From Planctomycetaceae bacterium (lineage in GTDB: Bacteria; Planctomycetota; Planctomycetia; Pirellulales; Thermoguttaceae), in contig JAIRLW010000093.1 in assembly GCA_031259095.1 (NCBI GenBank), positions 1 through 6,847 of the forward strand: DNA of 6,847 nt. Reading direction: 5' to 3'. Under the pieces are notes generated by a model. The model did no database searches. It had not been told where the DNA came from and worked only from the letters and a program-made list of their open reading frames with translations. Position numbers and translations under genes: made by a program. This document shows, piece after piece, positions 6,600-6,847 of this stretch (position 1 is its first letter; the number at the start of each line of letters is the position of its first letter).

Positions 6600-6674
6600 A
6601 GGTAGGTAACTTCTCGCCAAAAGGTTGTGTCGGCGATAGCCGACGCGATGTTTCAGGTGAAACATCGCCTACCT
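6600..6674 (+). repeat. Structured repeat, copy 2 (compact form)
   Basis: The element is bounded by AGGTAGG (6600-6606) and its inverse CCTACCT (6668-6674). Between them lie a weak stem, the hairpin GTCGGC-GATA-GCCGAC (6629-6644), and the hairpin GCGATGTTTCA-GG-TGAAACATCGC (6645-6668), with 11-bp arms. It could fold as a closed multi-branch structure. Both parts occur again at 3586-3793 in the same orientation, so direct copies flank the UvrA-like gene. It encodes no protein and may be a MITE/REP-like element or an RNA. Confidence 0.75.
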
Positions 6675-6762
6675 CTTGATTGTTGACATAAATAATTATC
6701 TCCAAATTCCGAAATAATTAGTAATTTTTATTTTGTGATCGACTTCATGATATTTTTCCTAC

Positions 6763-6775
6763 GCCCTGAAAGGGC
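6763..6775. repeat. Small palindrome GCCCT-GAA-AGGGC
   Basis: A 5-bp-arm palindrome with a 3-base loop, just before the 7-bp tandem array. I recall CCCTGAAAGGGC-type sequences as dispersed intergenic repeats in several bacterial genomes, but only one copy is in this window. Confidence 0.4.
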
Positions 6776-6786
6776 AACATACTGTA

Positions 6787-6821
6787 GTGGATAGTGGATA
6801 GTGGAAAGTTGATAGTGGAGA
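6787..6821 (+). repeat. Heptamer tandem repeat (five units)
   Basis: The units GTGGATA, GTGGATA, GTGGAAA, GTTGATA and GTGGAGA follow without gaps. This resembles the short tandemly repeated heptamers (STRR) described in cyanobacteria. It is intergenic and likely variable in copy number. Confidence 0.75.
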
Positions 6822-6847
6822 GCGCCGCAAGCGGAATTTTGCCGTTT

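Larger units (their letters stand above)
6185..6847. other. Gene-poor region upstream of the UvrA-like gene
   Basis: 663 bp without a credible long gene. It contains the possible leader ORF and promoter (6185-6341), a 20-bp tandem duplication (6471-6510), structured repeat copy 2 (6600-6674), a small palindrome (6763-6775) and a 7-bp tandem array (6787-6821). I looked on the minus strand for the missing first half of UvrA and saw no trace of its motifs in any frame. Confidence 0.7.

Noticed and set aside
6683..6688. TTGACA as a plus-strand promoter
   Set aside because: No acceptable -10 lies 16-18 nt downstream, and no plus-strand gene follows within the window.

Overview
The window most likely comes from a planctomycete, probably a moderately AT-rich member or relative of the Pirellulales. 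Three things suggest this. The DUF1080 protein carries an N-terminal beta domain with an FPGGFPGDGW motif. The Ser/Thr kinase couples a zinc ribbon, a DWG-type kinase domain, one membrane span and an outer domain. The UvrA-like protein has a long C-terminal extension. I associate all three architectures with planctomycetes from memory, so the lineage is an inference.

All three convincing genes lie on the minus strand, so transcription runs from right to left. In transcription order: (1) 6185-6847 is gene-poor and repeat-rich. It holds a 7-bp tandem repeat, a structured 73-bp repeat, a 20-bp duplication and a good sigma70-like promoter facing the first gene. (2) 3809-6184 encodes only the second ABC half of UvrA, joined by a Lys/Asn/Gln/Thr/Ser-rich linker to a region made of two tandem copies of an unassigned domain. 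(3) 3393-3808 is intergenic, with a second, interrupted copy of the structured repeat, a large inverted array of 9-bp units and a candidate kinase promoter. (4) 1155-3392 is a membrane Ser/Thr kinase. (5) 1070-1154 is a short gap with four 9-bp units of the same family. (6) 56-1069 is a secreted DUF1080 protein.

The kinase and the DUF1080 gene could be co-transcribed, since the gap is 85 bp and no convincing promoter is visible in it. The UvrA-like gene appears to be a separate unit with its own promoter. Nothing shows that the three act in one pathway.

The least ordinary part is the UvrA-like gene. It lacks the first ABC half and has no ATG before the conserved region. In the same frame it is preceded by a 34-codon ATG reading frame that ends in TGA directly before the TTG start. 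It is also flanked by two direct copies of a structured repeat. No CRISPR array, tRNA, rRNA, transposase or integrase was recognised.
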